A DNA stretch of 36,116 nucleotides from assembly GCA_017512745.1 (NCBI GenBank), contig JAFWEV010000090.1, positions 1-36,116 of the forward strand. Reading direction: 5' to 3'. The notes beneath the pieces were generated by a model. It saw nothing but the letters and a program-made list of their open reading frames with translations, was not told the origin of the DNA and did not search any database. The translations under genes and the position numbers were made by a program. Of the stretch, positions 1 through 7,573 are shown one piece after another. Origin of the DNA: Oscillospiraceae bacterium (GTDB lineage: Bacteria; Bacillota; Clostridia; Oscillospirales; Ruminococcaceae). Numbering within the stretch: position 1 is the stretch's first letter; every line of letters begins with the position of its first letter.

Positions 1-124
1 GAGGCAGGAAACCCTGGGTTCCCTCGACATCCGGAACGGGATAGGTGCCCTCAAAGAACGGAGGACGCCTGTCGTTGCCGCCGATCCAGGCAATATCTTT
101 TGTAATACTTTTTATACAATACAT
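1..124 (-). CDS. N-terminus of a probable FprA-type flavo-diiron protein (partial)
   Basis: The minus strand opens an ORF at ATG 124-122 and runs off the left edge after 41 codons. A TAGGAG ribosome binding site lies 10 nt upstream of the ATG. The N-terminus begins MYCIKSITKDIAWIGGNDRR. This matches the usual start of A-type flavoproteins (MBL-fold diiron plus flavodoxin; O2 or NO reduction in anaerobes), which have a Y-C-x5-T-x-D-x-x-W-V/I-G-x-N-D-x-R pattern. After that the sequence (FFEGTYPVPDVEGTQGFLP) follows the family less closely, so the family call rests on about 20 residues. It is divergent to the HAD gene at 240. Confidence 0.5.
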   Translation of the reverse strand, partial: MYCIKSITKDIAWIGGNDRRPPFFEGTYPVPDVEGTQGFLP

Positions 125-239
125 AGTGAAAAAACTCCTATATGTGTTATAAATAAGTATAGCATAATTAATATATACATCGAATGGCGCAAGGCCTCGC
201 AAAAAGCGAAAAATATATGAATTTTTTTGGTAAATAAGC
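125..239. other. AT-rich divergent intergenic region
   Basis: This spacer separates the minus-strand partial gene from the HAD gene. It is very AT-rich between about 140 and 235, as expected for divergent promoters, but I cannot place a clean -35/-10 pair on either strand. No strong Shine-Dalgarno sequence precedes the ATG at 240; only a weak GGT lies about 10 nt upstream. Confidence 0.4.
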
Positions 240-887
240 ATGATACGAAACGTTATATTCGATCTCGACGGAACACTGCTGGATACGCTCTCTGACCTCA
301 CCGGCGCGGTGAACGCTTCCCTGGACCTCTGCGGACATCCGCACAGGACCGAGGAAGAAGTGCGGCACATGGTCGGACACGGCAACAGGAATCTCATGAG
401 GAGAGCTATTCCCGATGGTGAAGATGACCCGAGGTTCGAGGAGATGTTCCTGTATTTCAGGAAATACTACCTCGAGCATTCCGAGGTCAGGACCGCGCCG
501 TATCCCGGTATCGACGGGATGCTCTCCGAACTCAGCGCCGCGGGCATAAAGACGGCAATAGTTTCAAACAAACTGGGCAATGTGGTGGAGAGCCTCAGAA
601 ACACGTTTTTCCCGAAGATAGACATCGCCATAGGCGGAGAGGACGGAAGACCTCTGAAGCCGGACCCGGATATGCTCTTCAGAGCGATGGACAGGCTCGG
701 GGCGACAAAGGATGACACCGTGTATGTAGGAGACAGCGAAGGGGATATAACCACATCGGAGAGAGCCGGGATCCCGTGCGTATGCGTACTGTGGGGATTC
801 AGGAGCAGGGAGGAGCTTGAGAGCGCCGGTGGAGAGATATTCGCCGAAGACACGGCGGAACTGACAGCGTACCTGCTGAACAACTGA
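240..887 (+). CDS. HAD-superfamily phosphatase, phosphoglycolate phosphatase-like
   Basis: This 215-residue protein has the four HAD motifs. Motif I is DLDGT with nucleophile D8 and acid/base D10, motif II is S109 in IVSNK, motif III is K140 in KPDPDM, and motif IV is GDSEGD with D165 and D169. An alpha-helical cap domain lies between motifs I and II (about residues 15-85), as in Gph/PGMB-type enzymes. The length fits cytoplasmic Gph-like phosphatases acting on small phosphate monoesters such as 2-phosphoglycolate or sugar phosphates. The true substrate cannot be read from sequence. The ATG at 240 has a weak ribosome binding site. The aldo/keto reductase gene follows after 27 nt with its own strong GGAGG, so the two may be co-transcribed. 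Confidence 0.85.
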   Translation: MIRNVIFDLDGTLLDTLSDLTGAVNASLDLCGHPHRTEEEVRHMVGHGNRNLMRRAIPDGEDDPRFEEMFLYFRKYYLEHSEVRTAPYPGIDGMLSELSAAGIKTAIVSNKLGNVVESLRNTFFPKIDIAIGGEDGRPLKPDPDMLFRAMDRLGATKDDTVYVGDSEGDITTSERAGIPCVCVLWGFRSREELESAGGEIFAEDTAELTAYLLNN

Positions 888-914
888 GCAATTAAAAAAA
901 CGGAGGATATAAAA

Positions 915-2039
915 ATGTCAGAATTATTGGGTAAGGACGTATTCAAACTCGGATTCGGATTTATGAGACTTCCGAAGCTCGAAAGCGGAGAGATCGACAT
1001 CGAGCAGACGAAGAAGATGGTGGATCTGTTTGTGGAGGGAGGCGGCACATATTTCGATACCGCCTACGTCTATGACAACGGGATGAGCGAAGAGGCCATC
1101 AGGGAAGCCGTCGTAAAGAGATATCCGAGAGAGAGCTTCACCATCGCCACTAAGCTCAATGCCGCCATGCACTGCAATGACGAGGAGAGCGCTAAACAGC
1201 AGCTGTTCACAAGCCTTGAGAGGACCGGGGCCGGATATTTCGACTTCTATCTCCTCCACGCCCTTCAGAGATCCAACATAGACAAGTACAACAACTATCA
1301 TCTGTGGGATTTCGTCAAGAAGCAGAAGGAGAAGGGACTCATCAGACACTGGGGATTCTCTTTCCATTCGGATCCCGAACTCCTCGACCAGCTGTTCACA
1401 GAGCATCCCGACGCCGAATTCGTCCAGCTGCAGATCAACTACGCTGACTGGGAGAATCCCGGAGTTAAATCGCGCGAGTGCTATGAGATCGCAAGAAAAC
1501 ACGGAAAAGAAGTAGTCATCATGGAACCCATCAAGGGCGGAGCGCTCGCAAACCCCGTTCAAGAAGTCAAAGACGTGTTTGCAAAGGCGAATCCCGACGC
1601 GTCATGCGCGTCCTGGGCGGTGAGATACGCAGCGAGCCTCGACGGCGTTCTCTCTGTTCTCTCCGGAATGAGCAACCTCGCTCAGATGGAGGACAACATG
1701 TCCTACATGAAGGACTTCAAGCCTCTCTCGGATGAAGAGCAGGAAGTCATCAGGCAGGCGCAGGTAGCCTTAAGAGCCGACAATTCGATCAAGTGCACCG
1801 CATGCCACTACTGCACGGATGGATGTCCGATGTCGATCCCGATCCCGGAGATCTTCCAGGTATGGAACAACAACGAGAAGTATCACCTGTTCAACGGAGG
1901 AAAGAGAGACTATCAGATAGCGACGATGAACAGAGGAAAGGCAAGTGACTGCATAGAGTGCGGTCAGTGTGAAGCACAGTGCCCGCAGCATCTTGAGATC
2001 ATTGAGCTCCTCAAGGAGTGCCGCTCATTTGAGGCGTGA
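915..2039 (+). CDS. Aldo/keto reductase with C-terminal 2x[4Fe-4S] ferredoxin domain
   Basis: The protein has 374 residues. The N-terminal TIM-barrel AKR domain (about 1-270) carries the expected catalytic tetrad: D48 and a tyrosine (Y51 or Y53) in FDTAYVY, K80 in ATKL, and H115 in LLHAL. The C-terminal domain has two ferredoxin cysteine sets, C294/C297/C300/C304 and C346/C349/C352/C356, which should bind two [4Fe-4S] clusters. This architecture is common in anaerobes, where electrons may pass between ferredoxin and a nicotinamide cofactor or carbonyl substrate. The physiological substrate is unknown. The start ATG follows GGAGGATATAAAA. A weak hairpin with a T-rich tail lies just downstream. 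Confidence 0.88.
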   Translation: MSELLGKDVFKLGFGFMRLPKLESGEIDIEQTKKMVDLFVEGGGTYFDTAYVYDNGMSEEAIREAVVKRYPRESFTIATKLNAAMHCNDEESAKQQLFTSLERTGAGYFDFYLLHALQRSNIDKYNNYHLWDFVKKQKEKGLIRHWGFSFHSDPELLDQLFTEHPDAEFVQLQINYADWENPGVKSRECYEIARKHGKEVVIMEPIKGGALANPVQEVKDVFAKANPDASCASWAVRYAASLDGVLSVLSGMSNLAQMEDNMSYMKDFKPLSDEEQEVIRQAQVALRADNSIKCTACHYCTDGCPMSIPIPEIFQVWNNNEKYHLFNGGKRDYQIATMNRGKASDCIECGQCEAQCPQHLEIIELLKECRSFEA

Positions 2040-2045
2040 TTTCAC

Positions 2046-2074
2046 CGATTTGTACAAAATCGTGTTCTTCTTTT
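2046..2074 (+). terminator. Weak hairpin terminator after the aldo/keto reductase gene
   Basis: CGATTT (2046-2051) and AAATCG (2057-2062) form a 6-bp stem with a 5-nt loop. It is followed by TGTTCTTCTTTT. The stem is short and AT-rich, so termination may be partial. Confidence 0.45.
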
Positions 2075-2081
2075 CGGTATA

Positions 2082-2110
2082 TTGACAGAAACAGAAGCCG
2101 ATGATACTAT
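2082..2110 (+). promoter_or_regulatory. Sigma-A promoter of the lysine transporter operon
   Basis: A perfect -35 TTGACA (2082-2087) is separated by 17 bp from -10 TACTAT (2105-2110). Transcription would start near 2117, just ahead of the riboswitch core. Confidence 0.85.
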
Positions 2111-2122
2111 ATTAAAAACTGA

Positions 2123-2295
2123 ATCGCTTGGATAGAGGCGCGGAGCTCAAGAGTATCCGATGATAATGCCGGGAAGCAGTCATCCGAGAAAGGGATTTCC
2201 GCCGAAGTTTCAGCAAATTTCCCGATCTGCTGGTGCTGGGCTTGCAGAGAATATCTGCCGGACTGTCACAATGTTTTGTGGAGCGCTATCAATGG
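2123..2295 (+). ncRNA. Lysine riboswitch (L-box)
   Basis: The leader carries the conserved core of the lysine aptamer in order: GATAGAGGCGCG (2131-2142), CAAGAGTA (2148-2155), CCGCCGAAGT near 2199-2208, GCTGGGCTTGC near 2235-2245, GCCGGACTGTCAC (2257-2269), and TGTGGAGCGCTATC (2277-2290). P1 forms between GATAG (2131-2135) and CTATC (2286-2290). These blocks match the B. subtilis lysC-type leader consensus in sequence and order. The element lies between a consensus promoter and an amino acid ABC transporter. It should therefore lower transporter expression when lysine is plentiful. Confidence 0.92.
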
Positions 2296-2330
2296 CAACA
2301 GAATTGTTTATTATTGTTCTGATTTACCAT

Positions 2331-2363
2331 GGACCGCTTGGCAAAGCGGTCCAGTTTCATTTA
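2331..2363 (+). terminator. Expression-platform hairpin of the lysine riboswitch
   Basis: GGACCGCTT (2331-2339) pairs perfectly with AAGCGGTCC (2344-2352) around a GGCA loop. It is followed by AGTTTCATTTAT, an interrupted T tract. It lies 36 nt after P1 of the riboswitch and before the ribosome binding site, as expected for a ligand-controlled terminator. An antiterminator partner is not obvious to me. Confidence 0.7.
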
Positions 2364-2383
2364 TACGGAAAGAGGAAAAAACA

Positions 2384-3244
2384 ATGAAAAAATTATTTGC
2401 AGTTCTCGCAGCACTGGCAGTGATCATGTCACTTGCAGCATGCGGATCATCCGGTTCATCATCATTCACAGGTGTTGAGGACGGAAAACTCACAGTCGCG
2501 ATGGAGTGCGCATATGCGCCGTACAACTGGCTCCAGACAGACGACTCCAACGGCGCCGTTCCGATAGCCAATGTCGAAGGCGCTTTTGCCAACGGTTACG
2601 ATGTAATGATCGCAAAGAGGATCTGTGAGGAGAACGGCTGGGAACTCGAGATAATCCAGTCAGACTGGGATTCTCTTGTACCGGGTGTTCAGACCCAGAC
2701 ATTTGACTGTGTCATAGCAGGTCAGTCCATGACCGCGGACCGCGCAAAGCAGGTCGATTTCGCAGGACCTTATTACTATGCAACGATCGTCTGCCTGACA
2801 AAGGCTGACAGCCAGTTTGCAGATGCCAAGGGCATCCAGGATCTCGCAGGCGGAAGAGCAACTGCTCAGCTCGCCACGATCTGGTATGATGTATGCTTGC
2901 CCCAGATAGAGGGAGCGGACATCCAGACAGCAACGGAAACAGCGCCCGCAATGCTCATGGCACTTGAAACAGGAACAGTGGATTTCGTCTGCACCGATAT
3001 GCCGACGGCAATGGGCGCGGTCGCAGCCTATCCGGATCTCAAGATCCTTGACTTCACCGGCACAGACGGAGACTTCCAGTTCTCCGAGCAGGAGAGAGCG
3101 GAAAACGTCAATATCGGCGTATCTGTCCTCAAGGGCAACACTGTTCTCAAGGATGCGATCGATTCCGTCCTCAGCAAGATGACGGTTCAGGATTTCGACA
3201 GCATCATGAACGAGGCTATCAGAGTACAGCCTCTCGGCGAATAA
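2384..3244 (+). CDS. Polar amino acid ABC transporter substrate-binding lipoprotein, probably lysine
   Basis: The 286-residue protein starts at ATG 2384, after AAAGAGGAAAA. An upstream in-frame extension would run through the riboswitch and is rejected. The signal peptide ends in a lipobox, LAAC with C20, so the mature protein is anchored outside the membrane. The body shows SBP family 3 features: MECAYAPYNW near residue 40 and the AGQSMTADRAKQVDFAGPYY segment typical of lysine/arginine/ornithine- or glutamine-binding proteins. The riboswitch upstream makes lysine the likely ligand; this is inferred from regulation, not from binding-site residues. The permease and ATPase follow at once. Confidence 0.88.
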   Translation: MKKLFAVLAALAVIMSLAACGSSGSSSFTGVEDGKLTVAMECAYAPYNWLQTDDSNGAVPIANVEGAFANGYDVMIAKRICEENGWELEIIQSDWDSLVPGVQTQTFDCVIAGQSMTADRAKQVDFAGPYYYATIVCLTKADSQFADAKGIQDLAGGRATAQLATIWYDVCLPQIEGADIQTATETAPAMLMALETGTVDFVCTDMPTAMGAVAAYPDLKILDFTGTDGDFQFSEQERAENVNIGVSVLKGNTVLKDAIDSVLSKMTVQDFDSIMNEAIRVQPLGE

Positions 3245-3269
3245 TAAGTTCGGGAATAATAACTGATAA

Positions 3270-3302
3270 GGGAGGCAGTCGATGTCTGCCTCCCGATTTT
3301 TG
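3270..3302 (+). terminator. Intra-operon attenuator hairpin between binding protein and permease
   Basis: GGGAGGCAG (3270-3278) and CTGCCTCCC (3286-3294) form a perfect 9-bp stem with a 7-nt loop. GATTTTTG follows. Because the permease lies directly downstream, this is probably a leaky terminator or mRNA-stabilising hairpin that raises binding protein output over permease and ATPase. Confidence 0.75.
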
Positions 3303-3310
3303 AGGTAATA

Positions 3311-4174
3311 ATGGATAAACTAGCTCAGCTTTTCACGGATATAGGATATCTGTGGGGGAAATATGCCGCCACCTATCTGAACGGCGTTAGAAACACTCTG
3401 ATCCTCGCATTCATAGGCACATTGCTCGGATGCGTCATCGGATTCATCTGCGGCGTTCTGAACACCATACCCTATTCCAAATCCGACCCTCCGCTCAAGA
3501 GGTTTTTCCTCGGATTCATCAGAGTCATCATCAGGGTATATGTTGAAGTTTTCAGAGGAACACCGATGGTGCTGCAAGCAGTCGCAATTTATTATGCTCT
3601 CCCGTATTTCACCAACGGCGGTGCCAGATTTGAAAGCGTGTGGATGGCCTCCATAATCGTCGTATCGATAAACACAGGCGCATATATGGCGGAGTCCGTC
3701 AGGGGCGGGATCATATCCATCGATCCCGGACAGACGGAAGGCGCCATGGCGATCGGAATGAACCACATCCAGACGATGACGAGCGTGATACTGCCGCAGG
3801 CTCTGCGCAATATCATGCCGCAGATCGGCAACAACTTCATCATCAACATCAAGGATACGTCCGTTATGTTCATGATAAGTTTCACCGATTTCTTTGCCGT
3901 ACACAGGGGAGTTGTCGGCGCGACATATGCGTATTTCCCGTCTGCCGTTATAGAGATGGCGGGCTATCTCACAATGACGCTGATCTCGTCACTTCTGCTG
4001 AGAGCGGTCGAGAAGCGTCTCGACGGAAAGAGCAGCTACGAACTTGTTGAACAGGATCAGCTGGTCATGACTGCCGGAACATATTCGTATCCAAGCAGGG
4101 GCACGCCGTTCGATGAGAGAAGCAAGGAATTCGCCGAGGAGGCGGAGAAACAGAGTTCAAGAGGAGGCGACTGA
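3311..4174 (+). CDS. Polar amino acid ABC transporter permease (HisM/GlnP type)
   Basis: This 287-residue inner-membrane protein has several hydrophobic segments (about 25-50, 66-80, 85-100, 112-130, 205-235). Family marks are [20 protein letters not shown] at 81-100 and the EAA coupling loop around 143-170 ([10 protein letters not shown]...[10 protein letters not shown]), which contacts the ATPase. It probably works as a homodimer, because only one permease gene is present. Residues from about 236 to the end form a hydrophilic C-terminal tail of roughly 50 residues that is longer than usual. The ATPase gene begins 2 nt after the stop, so translation is probably coupled. Confidence 0.9.
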   Translation: MDKLAQLFTDIGYLWGKYAATYLNGVRNTLILAFIGTLLGCVIGFICGVLNTIPYSKSDPPLKRFFLGFIRVIIRVYVEVFRGTPMVLQAVAIYYALPYFTNGGARFESVWMASIIVVSINTGAYMAESVRGGIISIDPGQTEGAMAIGMNHIQTMTSVILPQALRNIMPQIGNNFIINIKDTSVMFMISFTDFFAVHRGVVGATYAYFPSAVIEMAGYLTMTLISSLLLRAVEKRLDGKSSYELVEQDQLVMTAGTYSYPSRGTPFDERSKEFAEEAEKQSSRGGD

Positions 4175-4176
4175 GC

Positions 4177-4917
4177 ATGGGTGAGAATATTCTTAAAATA
4201 AATCATCTTTCGAAATCGTTCGGAAGTCAGGCCGTCCTCAAGGACATCGACTTCGAAGTCAGCAAGGGGGATGTGACGTCCGTCATAGGTCCCTCCGGAT
4301 CCGGAAAGAGCACACTACTCAGATGCATAAATCTGCTTGAGACCCCGACATCCGGCGAGATACTGTACCACGGTAAGAACGTTCTCAAGGGCGGGATCAG
4401 ACCGACGAAATACAGGACACATGTGGGAATGGTTTTTCAGTCGTTCAATCTTTTCAACAATATGACAGTCCTGGAGAACTGCATGGCGGGGCAGATAAAG
4501 GTCCTTAAGAGGAGCAAGCAGGAAGCCCGCGAGCATGCCATGATGTACCTCGAGAAAGTCGGTATGGCGCCGTATATCAATGCAAGACCGCGTCAGATAT
4601 CCGGCGGTCAGAAACAGCGTGTCGCCATAGCGAGAGCTCTCGCCATGGACCCCGAAGTAATTCTGTTTGACGAACCCACCAGCGCCCTCGATCCCGAGAT
4701 GGTCGGAGAGGTTCTCAATGTAATGAGAACTCTTGCGGAGGACAGTGTGACGATGCTGGTCGTCACACACGAAATGGCATTTGCAAAGGATGTCAGCAAT
4801 AAAGTAGTATTTATGTATGACGGGATAATTAGAGAGGAAGGCAGTCCGGAAGAACTCTTCATGAATCCGAAGAGGCACGAGACGCAGGACTTCCTCGCCC
4901 GGTTCAGAAATAAATGA
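4177..4917 (+). CDS. Polar amino acid ABC transporter ATP-binding protein (GlnQ/HisP type)
   Basis: The 246-residue cytoplasmic ATPase has a complete nucleotide-binding domain: Walker [10 protein letters not shown] (38-46), Q-loop Q88, signature ISGGQKQR (141-148), and Walker B VILFDEP (161-167) followed by TSALD. Its length and motif spacing are those of GlnQ/HisP-type subunits that energise amino acid uptake. It is the third gene of the lysine-riboswitch transporter. The start ATG at 4177 lies just after AGAGGAGGCGACTGAGC, with the ribosome binding site inside the end of the permease gene. A translational GTPase gene begins 16 nt downstream on the same strand. Confidence 0.93.
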   Translation: MGENILKINHLSKSFGSQAVLKDIDFEVSKGDVTSVIGPSGSGKSTLLRCINLLETPTSGEILYHGKNVLKGGIRPTKYRTHVGMVFQSFNLFNNMTVLENCMAGQIKVLKRSKQEAREHAMMYLEKVGMAPYINARPRQISGGQKQRVAIARALAMDPEVILFDEPTSALDPEMVGEVLNVMRTLAEDSVTMLVVTHEMAFAKDVSNKVVFMYDGIIREEGSPEELFMNPKRHETQDFLARFRNK

Positions 4918-4933
4918 TCAGGAACATTTGTCA

Positions 4934-7573
4934 ATGAGACATTCCACACTCGGAGTATTCGCTCATGTAGATGCGGGAAAGACGACTCTCTGCGAAGCCA
5001 TTCTTTTCAAGGCCGGTGTCATTAGGCACCTTGGGAGGGTGGACAACAGAGACAGTCTTTTCGACAGCCATTCTATTGAGCGCGCCCGGGGAATAACCGT
5101 ATTTTCCAAAGAATCGACATTCAGTCTCGGTGATATGAGCATGACCCTGCTCGATACGCCGGGACATGTTGATTTTGTGTCCGAAGCAGAGAGAACGATG
5201 CCGGTGCTAGATCTGGCAGTGCTCATAATAAGCGGCACCGACGGCATACAGCCTCACGGCAGGACTCTCTGGACGCTCCTGAGAAAATACAGGGTACCGA
5301 CGATCATATTCGTCACCAAGATGGACTTAAGCCTGTCTTCGGAGAGAGAACTCTTTGAAGAACTCAGAAACGGATTCGGCGACGGCTGCTTTGCGATGAA
5401 CGGCGGGATACTGTCGGGCAGTGTCGATACTGAGACTTCGGAGGAGCTGTCGCTTGTCTCCGAAGGACTCATGGAGGAATATCTGGAAACGGGCGCAGTC
5501 ACCACGGACAGTATCAGGAAGGCGTTCTGCGAATGCAGCGTCTATCCTGTCCTTTTCGGATCCGGTCTCAAGACCGACGGAGTTGATCTTCTGCTTGAAA
5601 CGGTAGCTTCTTTTGCGCCCCTTAAGGAATACGGCGATGAGTTTTCCGCAAGGGTATACAAGGTCACGCATGATGACAGGAATCAGAGAGTAACTCACCT
5701 CAAGATAACCGGCGGAAGTCTTAAAGTGAGAAGTACCGTCACATATAAGGACGGCGAGGGAACCCTGCTCGAGGAGAAGATAAGCGGGATCAGGACCTAT
5801 ACGGGAGACAGATACACTCTTTCGGAAGCAGCCGGGGGCGGAGAGGTTGTCGGCATAACCGGTCTTTCCGGCACATTTGCAGGTCAGGGTCTGGGCGCTG
5901 CCGGAGGCGACTCGAGTCCTCTCTCCGAACCGGTTTTCAGCTACACCATCGTTCCGGAAGACGATGTGGATATCCTCTGGCTGTATAAGCAGATCCGCGT
6001 CCTCGAAGAGGAGGATCCGATGCTGAGATTCAGTTTCAGCGAAAAGTTCGGGACTATCAGCGTCAGTCTCATGGGCGCGGTGCAGACGGAAGTAATTGCG
6101 AGCCTGATAGAGTCGAGATTCGGCATCAGAGTCAGGATAGAGCAGGGAAAGATCCTTTATAAAGAAACTGTCAGAAACAAGGTCGAGGGTGTGGGCCACT
6201 ACGAACCTCTGAGGCACTATGCAGAAGTCCATGTCCTTATCGAACCGCTCCCCGCAGGTTCGGGGATAGTGCTGCATTCCGCATGTCCGGGAGACGAGCT
6301 CTCTCTCACATGGCAGAAGCAGATCCTCTACAATCTTGAGGAGAAAAAACATGTCGGTGTCCTCGGAGGATTCCCGCTTACGGATGTCAGGATCACGCTC
6401 GTGTCGGGGAAAGCCCACCTAAAGCATACGGAGGGCGGAGACATGAGACAGGCGGCGCTCAGGGCTGTAAGACAAGGGCTCATGCAGGCGGAAAACGTGC
6501 TTCTTGAACCCGTATACAACTATGAGATAGAACTGCCCTCCGAGAATCTCGGAAGGGCGATAAACGATATACAGAACATGTCGGGAACATTTGAGGTGGA
6601 GACGCTGGATGACGGAACGAGCCTGCTCCGCGGAGTCTGTCCCGTAGCGGGCATGCACGGATACTCGGGTGAACTGGCGTCATATACCGGCGGGTCCGGC
6701 ACCATAAGCTGCGAATACGGAGGATATCTTCCGTGTCATGATCAGGCTGAGATCGTACCGACGTTCGGTTACGACCCGGAGGCCGATCTCGGAAATTCCC
6801 CCGATTCCGTTTTCTGCAGGCACGGCGCCGGGTTCATAGTCAAGTGGAACGAAGTTTTCGACTATATGCATCTCGACAGTTTCCTGAGACCGAAGCCGGC
6901 AAATGTCCGCACGGAAAAACACCGCACCGAGGACCTCGACGAAAAAGAGGTCGAGGCGATAATGAACAGGGAATTCGGCCCAATCAGAAGAAAGCAGTAC
7001 GGGCAGAGCGCGGTCATCAATGTCAGAAAGGGCAAAGAAAAAAAGGAAGAACCCAAAAAGCGTCATCTGGTGATAGACGGGTACAACCTCATGTTTGCCT
7101 GGGATGAGACAAAGGCTCTCTCGGAGAAGAGTCTGGATCTCGCCAGAACCAGACTCATGGACACTATGTCTGACTATCACGGCTATACCGGAGACGATGT
7201 CATGATAGTTTTTGACGCGTACAGGAACACTGATCAGACAGAAAAGAGGATAATCTATCACGGAATAGAGCTTCTCTATACAAATACCGATCAGACAGCC
7301 GACGCGTACATAGAGAGATTTGCCAACGAACTCAGCAGAAACGAGAGCGTCAAGGTCGTGTCATCCGACAACCTCGTGAGACTCGGAGTATTCAGAAGCG
7401 GCATACAGGCTATCTCATCCAAGTATTTCCTCGAGGAAATGAACAGCGTCGAGGGAGAGATAAGGGAGATCATCTCAAAACTAAATATCCCGTCGGGACA
7501 GAGACTCGGAGATATAGTCGATCAGGAGGAACTTGAGCAGTGGCGCAGGAAACAGAATTTCTCAGAAGAATAG
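4934..7573 (+). CDS. TetM/EF-G-like translational GTPase fused to a C-terminal YacP/Rae1-type NYN nuclease domain
   Basis: The protein has 879 residues from ATG 4934, which is 9 nt after AGGAA; the TTG 6 nt upstream is too close to it. Residues 1-230 form an EF-Tu-type GTPase: P-loop AHVDAGKTT (10-18), switch I RGIT (52-55), DTPGH (74-78), and TKMD (128-131) in place of the usual NKxD. Residues 230-650 follow the EF-G/ribosomal-protection-protein order (domains II, III, IV and V). A charged linker leads to a NYN domain at about 709-850, with VIDGYNLMF (D715), IVFDAYR (D761), TNTDQTADAYI (D786, D790) and VVSSDN (D812). This resembles B. subtilis Rae1/YacP, an endoribonuclease acting at the ribosomal A site. 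The fusion would deliver a nuclease to stalled or drug-bound ribosomes. Tetracycline resistance cannot be inferred. Confidence 0.9.
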   Translation: MRHSTLGVFAHVDAGKTTLCEAILFKAGVIRHLGRVDNRDSLFDSHSIERARGITVFSKESTFSLGDMSMTLLDTPGHVDFVSEAERTMPVLDLAVLIISGTDGIQPHGRTLWTLLRKYRVPTIIFVTKMDLSLSSERELFEELRNGFGDGCFAMNGGILSGSVDTETSEELSLVSEGLMEEYLETGAVTTDSIRKAFCECSVYPVLFGSGLKTDGVDLLLETVASFAPLKEYGDEFSARVYKVTHDDRNQRVTHLKITGGSLKVRSTVTYKDGEGTLLEEKISGIRTYTGDRYTLSEAAGGGEVVGITGLSGTFAGQGLGAAGGDSSPLSEPVFSYTIVPEDDVDILWLYKQIRVLEEEDPMLRFSFSEKFGTISVSLMGAVQTEVIASLIESRFGIRVRIEQGKILYKETVRNKVEGVGHYEPLRHYAEVHVLIEPLPAGSGIVLHSACPGDELSLTWQKQILYNLEEKKHVGVLGGFPLTDVRITLVSGKAHLKHTEGGDMRQAALRAVRQGLMQAENVLLEPVYNYEIELPSENLGRAINDIQNMSGTFEVETLDDGTSLLRGVCPVAGMHGYSGELASYTGGSGTISCEYGGYLPCHDQAEIVPTFGYDPEADLGNSPDSVFCRHGAGFIVKWNEVFDYMHLDSFLRPKPANVRTEKHRTEDLDEKEVEAIMNREFGPIRRKQYGQSAVINVRKGKEKKEEPKKRHLVIDGYNLMFAWDETKALSEKSLDLARTRLMDTMSDYHGYTGDDVMIVFDAYRNTDQTEKRIIYHGIELLYTNTDQTADAYIERFANELSRNESVKVVSSDNLVRLGVFRSGIQAISSKYFLEEMNSVEGEIREIISKLNIPSGQRLGDIVDQEELEQWRRKQNFSEE
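7524..7530 (+). promoter_or_regulatory. Ribosome binding site deciding the GTG start of the YlmH-like gene
   Basis: AGGAGGA lies 9 nt upstream of GTG 7540-7542 and within the end of the GTPase-NYN gene. It supports the GTG start and a 34-nt overlap of the two reading frames, hence coupled translation. Confidence 0.75.

Noticed and set aside
2123..2363. A T-box leader as the regulator of the amino acid transporter
   Set aside because: I found no T-box sequence (TGGNACCGCG-type) and the lysine aptamer core blocks are all present in order.
2160..2387. A 75-codon ORF in the leader of the lysine transporter
   Set aside because: The sequence is fully explained by the lysine riboswitch and its hairpin; no ribosome binding site precedes it.
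5327..6418. A 363-codon minus-strand ORF inside the GTPase-NYN gene
   Set aside because: It is a shadow of the high-scoring sense frame, with no ribosome binding site or recognisable domain.
4934..7573. Calling the GTPase a tetracycline resistance protein
   Set aside because: The EF-G/TetM fold is clear, but the C-terminus is replaced by a nuclease-like domain and no resistance context is present; resistance would be an unsupported claim.
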